From contig CM073591.1 of assembly GCA_037074705.1 (NCBI GenBank), positions 130,951,032 through 131,015,031 of the forward strand: DNA of 64,000 nt, given 5' to 3'. The stretch is from Zhengitettix transpicula. Taxonomy: Eukaryota > Arthropoda > Insecta > Orthoptera > Tetrigidae. How positions within the stretch are numbered: the first letter of the stretch is position 1; each line of letters begins with the position of its first letter. The notes below the pieces were generated by a model, which worked only from the letters and a program-made list of their open reading frames with translations, was not told the DNA's origin and made no database searches. The translations under genes were made by a program, and so were the position numbers. This document shows, one piece after another, positions 23,205 to 35,150 of the stretch.

Positions 23205-23320
23205 GTATGGAAACATACAGTCACAACACGTCCATGTCCCAGCCGGGATTCAAACCCGGAACCTCTGTGATGCGACGCAGTCACGCTGACCACAACACCA
23301 CAGGAGGTCGGCAAAGGGCT
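23205..23320 (-). repeat. tRNA-derived SINE head
   Basis: Minus strand: GGTGTTGTGGTCAGCGTGAC (A-box region) and GGTTCCGGGTTTGAATCCCG (B box) at about 23234-23305, then GGGACATGGACGTGTTGTGA. The layout equals the SINE at 6195-6445. No CCA end or intact cloverleaf, so it is not a tRNA gene. Confidence 0.75.
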
Positions 23321-24459
23321 ATTGTTTAGTGTAATCGACGTCTTTCATCGTTAAATTTTGAGACAAAAAAAACCTGTTTAATATTTGTGTAGAATATGAA
23401 GCGAAAATATTTGTTAAACGTTAAGAATATTTTAAGTTAGATCGAAATGTTCAATTCATTGACTGTTGATAATTGTTGGCTAACGACAAATAAGGTACCT
23501 AATAACTCTGTGATTTCATAGGAGTCATTTTTTAAAAATCATTTCAAGTATGACCTACGTAATTATAAGTGAGAATACTTTTAATCTTCAGCATATCGTT
23601 TAAGTAATTACGGGCCAAAGAAATGTAGTTTTTGAAACAGATATTTTTATCCTTATTTAATATTATTGTAATATTATATTATTATCCTTATTCCATAAAT
23701 TCGTTCGGAATAACTCCTACATTTCTAAACGCTGGAGCCAGAGGATGTACCCCGAATACTTTCTGCTTCATTTACGTCATGAAGTTAAATCATGATATTT
23801 TTTCTGGGGTACACATTCTGTGTAAAAATATTTATTTGCTTCCGATGATATTAATTCGAATTAATAAAATTTTATGTTCGTCCTTTCCGAAATCTTACAT
23901 ATTTCTTAGGCATGCAATACCACTTAAGGCTATCCTCTTTTTTAAAAAAGAAAAAAAAGAGCGTTGTCATTACAATCTTTAAAATTTTTGAAAAAAAACT
24001 TCATCTCGTGAGTTAATTAATTTTGTAATGCTATTGCTAATACCTTGACTTTTCCCTGCGAATTTGGGAAAATATGTACCCATTTTTCAAAATCATATTT
24101 TTAAAAGGAGTTTTTTTTATCGAGATTCGGATATTTTTCATCTAGCAACAAATACGGAAGAAATTGTACGTTATAGCGTGATAGCGGAATCGCTACCAAC
24201 TACGGTGCGAAATTCCTCCATCCATTAGACTTATTGCAACCACGCCTACAATAAATTATACTTTTGAAAATCTATAATTTTTAAATGTTTGTTATTAAAT
24301 AATTTTAAACTGCTAATTTTAATGAATATGTTTCAATTTTACACAGAAAATTATTATTAAAATCTATTCAGATAATCTCAAATAACTTTAATATGCAAAC
24401 AAATGTGGCAGAATTGATAAGTACGATGTGCAAGAAATAGTCTGAACGGGAATTCATTT
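23321..24459. other. AT-rich non-coding stretch
   Basis: Nothing recognised. A 116-codon plus-strand frame (23632-23982) is hydrophobic and AT-driven with no domain signature. Confidence 0.35.
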
Positions 24460-24985
24460 TAGACCCACACTTTTTTATACGTAAACGACCTCCAGTAATA
24501 TGATAATTATCATAAATTCGTCTTATATGCTGATGACACTGACGTCATAATCTCAGAAGAATCGACAGTTCCTATAACACATATTCACGTGTCTGTCTGA
24601 AAATAAGTTTTGTTAATAATACGTAAGAAGTAAAATGTTTAATATAAATCACAATTTATCAATGTGTACAAGTTTTATACATTTATGTAACGATATTTTT
24701 CCATCTACTTAATTTTGATTATTGTAATTTATTATTTTAACATTTCCTCAATTTTATAAGGTTAATATAATATATTACCTAATTTTATTATTTTTTAATT
24801 TATTTTAAATGTACTACTCATATTGTTCTTATTAGAGTGTGATATGGCCATTTTTTTCTCATTGAAGTATCAAAAGTTGGTCATTCTTTATTGCTGTATT
24901 TTATACTACATGCATTTAATAGTGCTTTGGCTTAACCTATTCCTTCGGTAAAAGACTAAACGAATCAATAAATGTAAATCTATTA
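24460..24985 (+). pseudogene. LINE-A relic: RT palm plus 3' tail
   Basis: At about 24470-24560 one frame reads FLYVNDLQ-stop-YDNYHKF, then VLYADDTDVIISEE. This is the reverse-transcriptase palm motif YADD preceded by the YINDL-type block. Most of the remaining ORF is missing. At 24925-24985 stands a diverged LINE-A terminus (CTTAACCTATTCCTTCGGTA, AAAGACTAAA, AATAAATGTAAAT). Confidence 0.7.
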
Positions 24986-25189
24986 TATATTCTACGGTGC
25001 TTTTTGTGATTAAATTTTTTTAGGTATATCAATTTAATTAATACAGAAATTTCACGATTAAAGAAGTAGGATACGTCATAAATGATTTTCCAAATAGGTA
25101 CTGTAAACTAAGAATACAGTATTGTAATTACAAATTAATTAAAAACCTTGGATACAATTTAATAACAATGGAACACAGATAACGGACTT

Positions 25190-25410
25190 AACATCACTAT
25201 AGCACGCGTCATCAAGGACGGTGGACGGTGGTGTGAGGGAGAGGTTACCTCCCCTCCCTGTCCGACGTTGCCACCATTTCCGCGGAGTAAACACATTATC
25301 GACATCGCTCTAACGAGGTCAAGCTGTAGGTGTTTGCATAATCACGACAGTGATTTTGTACCTGCGAAAAGGACACTAAACTCGGTCATCTTTGTACGAG
25401 GCGCTTAGTG
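25190..25410. promoter_or_regulatory. GC-rich island, candidate regulatory element
   Basis: Isolated GC-rich block including ACGGTGGACGGTGGTGTGAG, TTCCGCGGAGTAAACAC (forkhead-like core) and TTTGCATAATCACG (octamer-like core). CTTTGTACGAGGCGCT (25390-25405) is identical to 12517-12532 in the earlier island. No coding frame. Confidence 0.3.
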
Positions 25411-26779
25411 TAGAGTACAATCTAATATTTAGAGAGTACGCTTAAAACTCACATTAACAAATAAATATTTAACGACAAATAAAATACTCACTGAAGAAAG
25501 TAAATGTGGAACTGCACACACGCAAATGCACGATACACACTAAGAAGCACAAGCCTCTTATCGGAGTGAAACGATGAGAAATCTGGACTTCCGTGGTAAC
25601 TCCAGTCCGTATAGGAAACAAACAAGGAAACTAGCAAAAAATCGGAAAAGAAAGTATACATGATATAAAATAGAATATTTTTAAAGTTTTATATTCAACA
25701 CTATTCCAGAAATAAAATTTGAACTATTATGGGAACGATCAAGAAACTCCTGTACTGTGTAAAATATTGGTTGATATTTTAAGTAATAATATTTATTACA
25801 GTACCATGGTAGATGGTAGCCAATATAACATTTACTGAATTCCACTTTTAACTATTTCAGCTTCTTCCTTATTAATTGTGACGTGATTATGTTCATGTAA
25901 AATACAAAAGATCACATTATAATGAAGGACTCGAACACGTCGTAGACACTGGCCTCATTAATTAACGTATTGCAGTTCACTTTGCGCCGTAGCTGACAGG
26001 TTCAAAGCAAACTATAGTACGGTAGGCTACGTGGCTCTATAAGCTTATCTCCCGTGGATAATTAACATGTGTTTTCCTTGTCTCTGGACTGCCACTGTAA
26101 TACGACCTGTAAATTTTCCTTGTTACCTGTGTTATCTACTGAGTGGCCTCGCACATAGGATAACCCATTTTTTTCATTCCTGATGATATGGTATCGATGA
26201 ATTCATTTTCCAATTTAAAAGTATTTCTCAGCCGCTAAATGACACTATCTACTCATATTTAAAACAACACTTCCATGTCACAACATATAAATTGGCGCAT
26301 CAGTCTTTTAAAATGATAAATTTAACCAGTTATGGCTTCCTAAATTATACTTTAAATTTTTTACTTGTATGGATTATGAGAACAACTGCAAATCTTAGTG
26401 AGTATTATGGAAACGTTTGTAGTTACGATTGTATTTATTAATAGTGATGTATTATTAATTTTGCTATTATAATTATTTTTAGCGTTATAAAATATTTTAC
26501 TTATAACTAATATATTTTTTAAATTATTTATACTATTCGAAGTTTCTGTCAATATATTACCGCCTATTGGCACTTAAATATATCATAATACTTTTATTGA
26601 AAATATTTTAAAATGCTGTTGGCAAGGTAATAATACTAAAAACAACCCCATTTATTATTATCATTTTTAACATTCGTTAATTTCTATTTCATATTGTCAA
26701 AGTAATATAAGGTTCGCTAGTTTATTATAAAGGGAACACAATAACGGACCATTGGAGTATAGTGAAGTTTACAGGCTCC
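25411..26779. other. AT-rich non-coding stretch
   Basis: No gene seen. A short GGGAACACAATAACGGACC segment near 26733 resembles part of the repeat at 39190 and is possibly a fragment of it. Confidence 0.35.
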
Positions 26780-27075
26780 ATTTATGGAATACTCAAACGT
26801 AGATGTAATCAGCACCCTTAGAGGTGGGGGTGGACGGGCGTTACAAGAAAATAACCAGAACCCACGTAGAGGGGGTGGATGTGGTGGAAATTTTTGAACA
26901 TGTTCAAACGTGATATATATTAGTTAAAAAAAATTTTCCCGGGTCAATGAGTTCAACCCCTTTCCGCATGTGAGGTGAGCACATTTAGGTAGAGGGGTCG
27001 AGCTGCGTTACATAAAATAACGCAAAAGCAACCGACATTGGAATCAAATCGGGGTTTATGGATATATGCCAATCC
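26780..27075 (-). repeat. Dispersed repeat C, minus copy
   Basis: The reverse complement of 26945-27070 (AACCCCGATTTGATTCCAAT, GTCGGTTGCTTTTGCGTTAT, AAATGTGCTCACCTCACATG) matches 47175-47285 over about 110 bp with modest divergence. The rest (AACATGTTCAAAAATTTCCA) matches 47636-47660. Dispersed medium-copy repeat, class uncertain. Confidence 0.65.
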
Positions 27076-27117
27076 GGGTAACGCCGAGCACCCTGATAGT
27101 AGATGAAAAAACCAGAA

Positions 27118-27262
27118 AAATTTGTCAGAAATATATTTTAACAAAAGAAAAATTAAGCCATATAAATATAGGAAAGTTAAACGACGTATCGTTCTTCTTT
27201 GGAAATAATTTAGGAGAAAATATAATTTTGTTTACAAATGGTTTACAATATCTAACATTAAT
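27118..27262 (+). repeat. Dispersed repeat D, first copy
   Basis: AGAAATATATTTTAACAAAAG, then CATATAAATAT and AGGAGAAAATATAATTTTGT, TTACAAATGGTT. These align with 31533-31665 in the same order. No coding motif; family unknown. Confidence 0.5.
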
Positions 27263-27289
27263 GTATGATAAAAAATGTGTGGAGTAGTT

Positions 27290-28399
27290 TCTAAAAGTGG
27301 GCGTTTTACCCACTCATTGCAATAATATCAAATAATAGGTGAAAATTTAGGAGATTCTTTGACGAACATAATTTTACGCACTTTCTCCCCGAATATTTTC
27401 AGTCACTAACATTTGCGATTTTATGCTGATCACGATCAATTTTTTTATAAAAGATTCTAAACCTCTAACTGGGCTGTAGAGCCAATGAGAAAGATAAAAA
27501 TCATTTGCCGATATGGAAAATAAATATAGAAATGAGAAAGTATGTGAAAAACACGAAGCACGTAAATGAAAAAATAATTTTACAATTACAAGAATATTAA
27601 ACATTTACAAAAATGAAAAAAAAACTGATTACAATAGGAAAAACCTTAAAAAATGAGAAAAATATACAAAACAAAATATTTTCGTTTGTGAAATAAATCA
27701 TATGTTATTATTATTATTATGATTATTAACACAAGTAGTTCAGACGAACGAAAAAATCTTAGTGTTAAAGAAAAAATTTATTCATATTTTTCATTCATTT
27801 CACCACTTTTACTTAGTGACAGGACACCTCGTCGTAGTGATCACAGTAGTGAAGAGATGGTGTCAAGTGAGGTATGAAATAAAGAAAATTTAATATATTA
27901 CAAATATTAAGTAATTATTAGATTTTCTATTATCTTATTAATTTCGGTACTGTTGTTGAGAATGTTAGTCTAAGTCAACCCTACACCGACCGCTTACCAA
28001 AATCATTAATTCAATCATGTTACCCACGTAACAGGATATAATTTATAATTTTTTTAATAAATATTGTATGTATTATTATTATTAGCGGATCTTATATCCA
28101 ACGGTTGGATGTTAGATAACTTTACTCTAGAATAATGAATACTGGTTTGATAAAGTTTAAGCCGACGTTTGCTGTTCGTGGCACGCTACGTTAGTCAGAA
28201 ACAGATTTTTATTACGTTTAATAAAAAGTAAAGATTTCTACAATGTGTGCACTAAGTCAATATCCAAGTTTTTAATTTTAAAAAAAAGGCATTTAATTCT
28301 GATTCATACTGGGACTCGACCCTTTTCTTCGTTCATTTTTTCTTCAGTTCGTATTTTCCAGGCCTCACAAATGTGAATAATTATTTCCTAATCCCACAC
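27290..28399. other. AT-rich non-coding stretch with small microsatellite
   Basis: ATT/TTA microsatellite at about 27708-27728. Nothing else recognised. Confidence 0.4.
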
Positions 28400-28419
28400 A
28401 AGCGTGGTTATGTACAGAA

Positions 28420-28632
28420 GTCACTCCAATGAAAGTTACTGCAGACCGATTAAAACTAGAAAGCACTTAATCATGCCGCACAACACGTTGCCGCAATTGC
28501 ACTTTGCATACAGATCACTGAAAGCAGCAGAATACACAGCGATTGTTCGGCAACGCTTGTGTGTCCCGCCCTTCATTTTAAGCGTTCTGATTGGTGTATT
28601 CAAAGCCACAACATTCGCTGGCAGTAACAACT
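28420..28632. promoter_or_regulatory. Mixed-composition block with CCAAT and GC boxes
   Basis: On the minus strand it reads ACCAATCAGAACGC (CCAAT box), then AATGAAGGGCGGGACACA (GC box), followed by GTTGCCGAACAATCGC. The arrangement resembles proximal promoter elements. No TATA box, transcript evidence or adjacent coding frame. Open frames on both strands are probably incidental. Confidence 0.2.
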
Positions 28633-28796
28633 AAGTCGCATACAATTTTAGTCCTACTATATTCTATGAAACGTAACTTTTAATAATAAATTAAGCAAGA
28701 AAATTAGATAATAATGAAATCAAGTTGCTGTCGTTTTTCTAATAAACACTTTTAAGTACATTCTGTGCTAAACCTAATAAAATCCTGGCGTCTACT

Positions 28797-29372
28797 ACAA
28801 ATTTAGTTGCCTGCGAGAGGATTCTCTCGAGAAGAAATCCCTCGCAGGCAGAACCTTTTAGGAGAGATACGAAGGGGCTACCTTTGGGTATGCCTCTTCC
28901 TCTCCGTTTTTGAACTAAGGTTCCCACAAGCCGAGGCACCTCGGCCTGTTTTGAGAGGTGTATGTTCCGGGGTCGCAGACTTTGGGCATACGGTAAGAGT
29001 TGTTCGCTATTCCCATTGGAATAGTCGGCCAGCTGCCTCCTAAACTGGTCGAGGCTTGGTGAAGGGAATGCTGCGTCCCCACAGAAAACTCCTCTCCCGC
29101 TATCGGAAGGGCGTGGGACAAGTACCCAATGCCCGACCTACCTAATGCAGGTTTTTCTAGGGTTTTCCTTGCATTTCTTTAGGCGAATGACAGGTAGGAT
29201 CCTTAAAAAATAGTCCGGGGGCCCTAGTTAACCCTTGGCTACCTTCCTCTACCATTCCGCATCCCCCCTTTCAAATCCCATCCTATGCTATTAAAGGGGA
29301 GTTGCCCAAAGTAGATTACCCTCATGTAGCCTGTTGCCCTAAAAAAAAAAAAAAAAAAAAACAAATTTCGTT
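28797..29372 (+). mobile_element. Rep500 retroposon copy 4, full length, poly(A) tail
   Basis: The best reference copy. Begins at 28809 with the CTGCGAGAGG...CCTCGCAGG hairpin and ends with GTAGCCTGTTGCCCT plus 21 A (29341-29361). Flanks ACAAATTTAGTT (28797-28808) and ACAAATTTCGTT (29361-29372) match 11 of 12. Hairpins GCCGAGG-CA-CCTCGGC and CTATTCC-CATT-GGAATAG are perfect. Confidence 0.93.
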
Positions 29373-31029
29373 AAATAATTACAAATATTTTGCAGATACT
29401 TCCTTGGCATTGAACATAATTCACCTCCCTTCTTTCTCTTCTCACAAAGTTTGGTCTGAGTCGTTCTTCAATAATACGATTCAGTGTGTCGATATAGATA
29501 ACGTGCAAGCCTTTATTTCGATAATTTTACTTATAAATTATATTATTATTTTTAAAACTATTATTTCAGAAAACATGAAAAATCACATGTAGTTTGCAAA
29601 GCATCTTCCCGTGCACAGGATTCAATTGTACGTCACATTTCACGAATTTATGAAGCAAAAAATACGACATAAAATTATAAAAATTTATTTTAAATTTCAA
29701 ATACAAACTGGGTTTCCCTTACTCTGAGAAAGTTGTTCACAAAATCGTAGCTAAATAACAAATCGATTTCTATATTCTAATTCTCGAAACGTTATTTTAT
29801 GAGTCAGATTGAGTAGTTACCTATGTTATTGAGACAATGTATGAATAATTTTTTTTTGTAGTAGGCATTCGCGTTGTAACTAGCCATTATTTCTGTGATA
29901 AATTGTTTACCGATTGTAAGGGCCGAACAGATTGGGTAAAATTTCCCACTTTCACTATTTCTGCTCTATGTCATATTATAAAAACGGTTCCAATGATCTT
30001 GAGGCGCCTTCATTATTACCATTATATTTCAGTTCACTTTAATGAATTTCTCTTCAAATTTATTTCGTTTAATTTCATTTTTCTTTGTAGAAATCATATA
30101 GCTCACATTCTTTTTAGTAATACATCAGAAACGTATTGAGATACTTGTCGTGTGAAATGTGTCTGTGTCTCGTAGGAAGAAGCAATCACGGTAATTAAAT
30201 CGCATAAATTCGCAAGACTTCTTTGGCATGCTATAAGACTAACGTGTTGATGGGTTCTATTTCCTCGTTTCCGATATAGTTCGTTCGTTACCTTTTCTGG
30301 TTTTGCGTTATCTCAACGGAAGATAATATTATATTTTCTTCATTTAGTAATTTTTGTTGTGTAAGGATTATAAATTCAAATATTTTTCTAGAAATACATA
30401 TCATTACGTGGGTCTTCTGAATTAATAATAACGGCTGAATTTATATAGCACTTCATTCATTTATCGGGAACTTTAAGATACATATATGTTAAAATATCTA
30501 CATCTACAATATACTGCAGACGTTGAATGAATCAAATTAAAAGAAACTTATCGGTTTTGTGTACTACAAAATTTGGTTATTTTTCAGGGAACAAGTTATT
30601 GATATTTTCATTCGGCAGTTTTTACGTATTTTTATAAACCACATATGTGGTGTCTCGTTCCACATAATCATTTCCTCTCGATATTTCATTCGGAATATTT
30701 AACAATGTTAATCCGTTGAATATTTTTCACCCAGTCACATTAGTTCACGAGTGATCACCTGATTTACAATTTATTATTCACGGACATGAAAAATACATTT
30801 CCAGTTAAAACCAGTTTAAATAAAACATAATCTGTATACGGAGAAGATTTGTTATATCATGATTAGAAAAATTATATTATGTTTCGTCCTGTAACTCAAC
30901 AGGCTCCAATGATATTTGGTCACGTTAAAAAATATATATTTGGTGGAAGACATTGGAAAATAAAACTTCAATTAGTATTGTGAATGTGGTTCTTTTATTG
31001 ATAGTCAATTAAATAATTATTATTGACTA
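29373..31029. other. AT-rich non-coding stretch
   Basis: Nothing recognised. Confidence 0.4.
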
Positions 31030-31250
31030 TAGAGTGCTACAGGGGCTTAAGCTCTTCGTATTATATATAAACGACTCCCTAACTATATTAACACTCAGAG
31101 ATCCGTCTTATATCCAAATGACACTAAAGTCGTAACCTCAGACTATATTAAACGTCAAAGTCGATGACGCCTTGGCTTCAAATCAAATAAGTCAACATTA
31201 AATCTACAACAGACCAATATAGGCAAATTTTCAACTTCAAGGGAAAATAA
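31030..31250 (+). pseudogene. LINE-A reverse transcriptase fragment
   Basis: At 31033-31130 a frame reads VLQGLKLFVLYINDSLTILT, the degraded form of the GVPQGS-LGPLLF-LYINDL block. It is followed one frame over by a Y-x-x-DT palm trace (SYIQMTL / YPNDTKVV). Strongly decayed. Confidence 0.6.
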
Positions 31251-32149
31251 TTTTTAGCATATAACCATGTCTCTGACAATGTTTCTTTTTTAAGCATAAA
31301 AATTATAGACTGACTAAAATACAATTATCTAATTAAATAACTTGCTGGTTAATTCGACTCTGTCTGTTACTCACTAAATATAATTTCTCAGCAAGTAGAC
31401 ATTTTAACTGCCAATATTTCAAGTTTATTTTGACTCCATTAGTGGCCATTTGGAGTATATATTACAGTTTATATTCTCCTTTGATACAAGACTCAAACAT
31501 ATATGCAATAGACGAATAAACCAGTCAAAGTTTTCAGATATATATTTTAACAAAATAAAAAATTAGGACATATAATTATTAAAAATTATGCAACGTATTG
31601 TTGACTTTTGCAACCGCTTCAGGAGCAAATATAATTTTGTTTACAAATCGTTATAATATGAATCGGAAATTAAATATGCAGTATAAGGTAATTCTCCTCG
31701 TAACTTCGAAATTACCAAGATACAAAATCAGGTTATTATAATACTGGCCGGAAAAGATAGTCATTAAAAAGCTTGAAATATTATCTTTACTAAGTTCGTC
31801 TATTTTATAAATCTTAAAATTTGATAAACGTAATGAAAAACTGTTTTGGACTAACGGAGAGAGCCACGAATATGAAGTCACTTGATTATTGGAGCAGAAT
31901 TCATTATTCCAGAGATAAAAACAGTGTACCGACGGATACGAAAACAACAAATAATCTTAGAATATTTATTAAGTAATATAAATATATCCTGTTGTATGTT
32001 GCGTACTACTCAGGTAATGAATTTTTTAATCGGTCTGTTGACAGTTGAATTGGAATACCATTCCCCATAAAAGTACTGGCATTATCAATATTTAAGTTTT
32101 AGTAATTCTATATAAATATTTATACTTTATAAATTTTATTGTTTCCCTA
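31251..32149. other. AT-rich stretch with dispersed repeat D, second copy
   Basis: Contains the second copy of dispersed repeat D at 31533-31665, with the same block order as 27118-27262 (ATATATTTTAACAAAA, CATATAATTATT, AGGAGCAAATATAATTTTGT). The remainder shows no gene. Two 60-100-codon frames on opposite strands at 31651-32070 overlap and look incidental. Confidence 0.45.
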
Positions 32150-32640
32150 TTATTTCACCTGACATTCACTCGACACTCGATACCGATTTTTCCTACCACC
32201 CAAAGGAATGGCGGTGATAGAGATAACAGTGAATTTATGGTTGAACTTCTGAGAATAATAAGTAAATAATATGAATAATAAAAATGTTATATTGAAATTC
32301 AATTTGAATATTTTTAAAGTTTTTAAGATTCGTGTAACAACTACTTCCGTTTTCCTTTATGCATAAATCCTTTTCAATTATGTCCCCTCATTTGATTTTA
32401 TTTCTCATTTTAAATGTCCTATTAAATATATTTTTTTAATTGCTTATTAATTATTTTTCATTTTCTTTTAAGTGTTTTTATATATCTATGTATGTTGTCC
32501 TTTATTTTGTTTTCGTATATTTGTTCCTCATTTGTGTATTTTCATATTTTGTGCTTTATTGTTTCTTAGACATGTAATAACTCTTTGACTTGTCCTATTT
32601 CCTCAGTAGAGGACTAATAATCTAAATCTTAAATCCATAT
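32150..32640 (+). repeat. LINE-A 3' untranslated region and terminus
   Basis: T/A-rich sequence ending GACTTGTCCTATTTCCTCAG, then TAGAGGACTAATAATCTAAA. This is almost the same terminus as at 7862-7910. Possibly the tail of the fragment at 31030. Confidence 0.65.
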
Positions 32641-32819
32641 CCGTGTTGTGAATGATATATGCTTTTTCATTAAATGTTTTCTGTTCATCATAAAAGTATT
32701 ATTGAAAATATATATGATACTATGATACAGAATCTTTATAGATGCATTAGGCAATTGCGCTCCCGTAATCTAATTTTATAATCTCGGAGCTTATTAAATT
32801 GATATGTGAAACTTGACAA

Positions 32820-33130
32820 TTCAGTTTATTTGAAACCAGGAAGCCTCTATGATTACGCGAAAATTCAAATCGTGCCTGCGGAAAGACAGTGGCGTGGGAA
32901 CTGCGACATCGTACGTGTCTGGGCGTCTCGGCGGCTCAAGATTACAAGACTGCATCAGCCGCACGTAGCGCAGCCTCCGTAATGACCACGGACGGACGGT
33001 AGCCAGGAATGCAGACCTGCGATGACTGTTGGTTAGCACTCCGCATCCTCTCACACCAGGGGCATCGTCGTTTTAATCTGAGGATCCGCGGTCCCACAGT
33101 CCGTATGAGCAATCAAGGGTCAGAACATCC
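32820..33130. promoter_or_regulatory. GC-rich island, candidate regulatory element
   Basis: Moderately GC-rich, CpG-containing block (TCTGGGCGTCTCGGCGGCTC, CCACGGACGGACGGTAGCC). It lacks Rep500, LINE or SINE similarity. A 77-codon minus-strand frame has no family motif. Confidence 0.25.
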
Positions 33131-33339
33131 GCGTATAGGATTTCAAAATGAGTTTTTCTGACATGAAAATTTATGTCCGTAATTATTTCTAAACCGCAAG
33201 GGTTTAAAATCCGTCTTTACAGATCTCACTCATCAAAAAATACATTATGAAATAAGTTAGAATAAATTGACAAGCATGGAAATACTTTTACGATCGAACT
33301 TTAGCAAAAAGTTGGCACCGAAAGTAGTGACGAAGAATT

Positions 33340-34135
33340 TATTTTTCTGATTGGGTACGGCCCTTTCACAGCGCTCCATTCTGTACCCATTACTTTGTAT
33401 CATACATATAAATGATCTACGTAGTTTTTTACATCTTCTAACGTCAGTTCTTTTCTCAGGCGATAACAATACAGTAAATACGGACACATGCTCGGAAAAA
33501 TTAATGGCGAACGTCATGAACCACCTAAATTTATGGTTCTCTGGAAATAAGCTGTGTCTTAATCCAGAGAAAACAAAGGTGCTGAACTTTTCCACAGTTT
33601 ATAAAAACTCAATTCCTACTGTCGGTAACCAATCACAACACGCGTCTTTTCAGAGTTTGGAGATAGATGGTAAATTAAAATCGGGCCATCATATCATTCG
33701 ACTTTCAGCAAAACTGAGCTCAATTTGTTATACGTTAAGAGTATTAGTGAAGGAAAGTGACGTTATTACTACAAAATAGTATACCACACATATTTTCATT
33801 CGGCAATATCTGATTGGCAAACTGTGGTCGCTCCAGTCACACGTCAAATATTCAAACTACACGTCATGAAAATATCTTCTGAGGATTGGAGTACCTTTGT
33901 TGCGAAACCTAGGTATAGCTATACCCCCTTTCTTATATAGTGGAAATATTAAAGTTCGTTTGACGTAACATCGTTACATTGTAATAAACGTGCATGACAC
34001 GAGACATCGTTCCCAACTACGAATAGAACAGCATCCAGCATTCCGTATTCCGGAATAAATATATATAATAGTCTCCAAAAGTATTTTAAAAACTTAAAAA
34101 CAGAGAATTTATTTAGAAAACACTTAAAATATAAG
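33340..34135 (+). pseudogene. LINE-A reverse transcriptase, C-terminal half
   Basis: The frame 33351-33779 starts in a degraded GVPQGS block (LSQRSILYPLLCIIHINDLR), has an altered palm box (FSGDNNTVN where YADDT-A is expected), then HLNLWFSGNKLCLNPEKTKV and a downstream RLSAKLSSICYTLR segment. Beyond the stop, other frames show LLRIGVPLLRNLG and DTRHRSQLRIEQHPAF, the family's terminal Thr-Arg-His box (about 33990-34045). The missing palm aspartates and stops show it is inactive. It is the longest LINE-A coding relic in the window. Confidence 0.85.
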
Positions 34136-34139
34136 GATA

Positions 34140-34330
34140 GAAAAACTCGGACCAGACCGGGACTCGACCTTGGGTCTGCCGCTTGTTACGCCGACGCTTA
34201 CAAACTAAGACATCCGAATCCACTCCAGACTCGACACGAGACTTATCCATCCATTGTATAGCGACAGTCCGGCTTCACCTACAATTCACTAGATCACAGT
34301 CTTTATGGGCTTATGGACTCGACTCGGCGA
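34140..34330 (-). repeat. tRNA-like SINE, divergent
   Basis: The minus strand has TTAGTTTGTAAGCGTCGGCG (A-box-like), then CCAAGGTCGAGTCCCGGTC (B-box-like) at about 34150-34215. A GC-richer flank continues to about 34330. Different from the SINE at 6195. It directly abuts the end of the LINE-A relic. Confidence 0.5.
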
Positions 34331-35019
34331 AGATGGGTATTATTGTGAGTTGATCGACCCCGCAATGAATTAATTTAAAAGAATAGAAGGAGCTTCAAAT
34401 ACACCATGAAATCGAATTAAACTAACAGAATGGAAAAATCTCGAACGTTGACGAATTCCTCTGTGACATAGCATTTTCAGCCGGTCACAATTTTGTTAAA
34501 ATGTGTAAATTAAATTCATTTGTAAGGCAAATCGAGGGATCGAGGACGATCACGTCTGATAAGTGCAGTATCTTTGATCTGATTGACCATAATTGAATGT
34601 GTAAAGGGTGTATATATTTATTTAATTAAATTTATATAACAAAAAATAATGACAATTTTATTTAATGTCAGGATTTCAGGCCTTATTAGCAGAGACATTT
34701 TATTATACGTATGAACTGACTTTCTTGTAGCCACAATGCGTACATTTCTTTCACAGACGTCCACCGATTCCTGCGTCGGTCAATGACAGCGGCGTCCGAA
34801 TATCCTCTGGCCCCTCCGTCGTATCCCCACGTTCTGCGAAGAAAAGATCGTATTGTGACGTGAATGAAAGATTGTCTCTGACGTTGTCATCTTGGAGAGA
34901 AAAAGACAGTCGTGCATGGAGAATCAATGAAAAGGTTTTTTAAAAAAAATTATAAATGTTCGAAACCGTTTTACAAATTGTCGTATAAATATTGAGACGA
35001 GTATTTGAAAGGGAAGATT
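34331..35019. other. Non-coding stretch with a small GC-richer block
   Basis: A GC-richer block at about 34745-34900 (CGTCCACCGATTCCTGCGTC, GGCCCCTCCGTCGTATCCCC) stands out from AT-rich flanks. No frame or motif could be assigned. Confidence 0.3.
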
Positions 35020-35150
35020 GGGTACCTTGCGTTGCCCTTCAGCATCCCCCCCCCTTTCCTTATAATCCCTTCCTTTTCTAATAAAGGGAAAGTTGCAACC
35101 ATGTGGAATACCCTCATGTAGCCTCTTGCTCTAAAATAATTATAAAAAAG
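35020..35150 (+). mobile_element. Rep500 fragment, 3' end only
   Basis: Only the last 130 bp remain: CCTTCAGCATCCCCCCCCCT, then ATGTGGAATACCCTCATGTA, GCCTCTTGCTCTAAAATAA and a short A run. 5' truncated, as expected for incomplete reverse transcription. Confidence 0.8.

Noticed and set aside
23230..23310. tRNA gene on the minus strand
   Set aside because: Same SINE head family; no intact acceptor stem.
28915..29121. Recurring peptides such as MPKVCDPGTYTSQNRPRCLGLWEP in many places, on both strands
   Set aside because: They are translations of the Rep500 repeat in shared frames. Frames are not conserved across copies, and both strands are open because the repeat is GC-rich.
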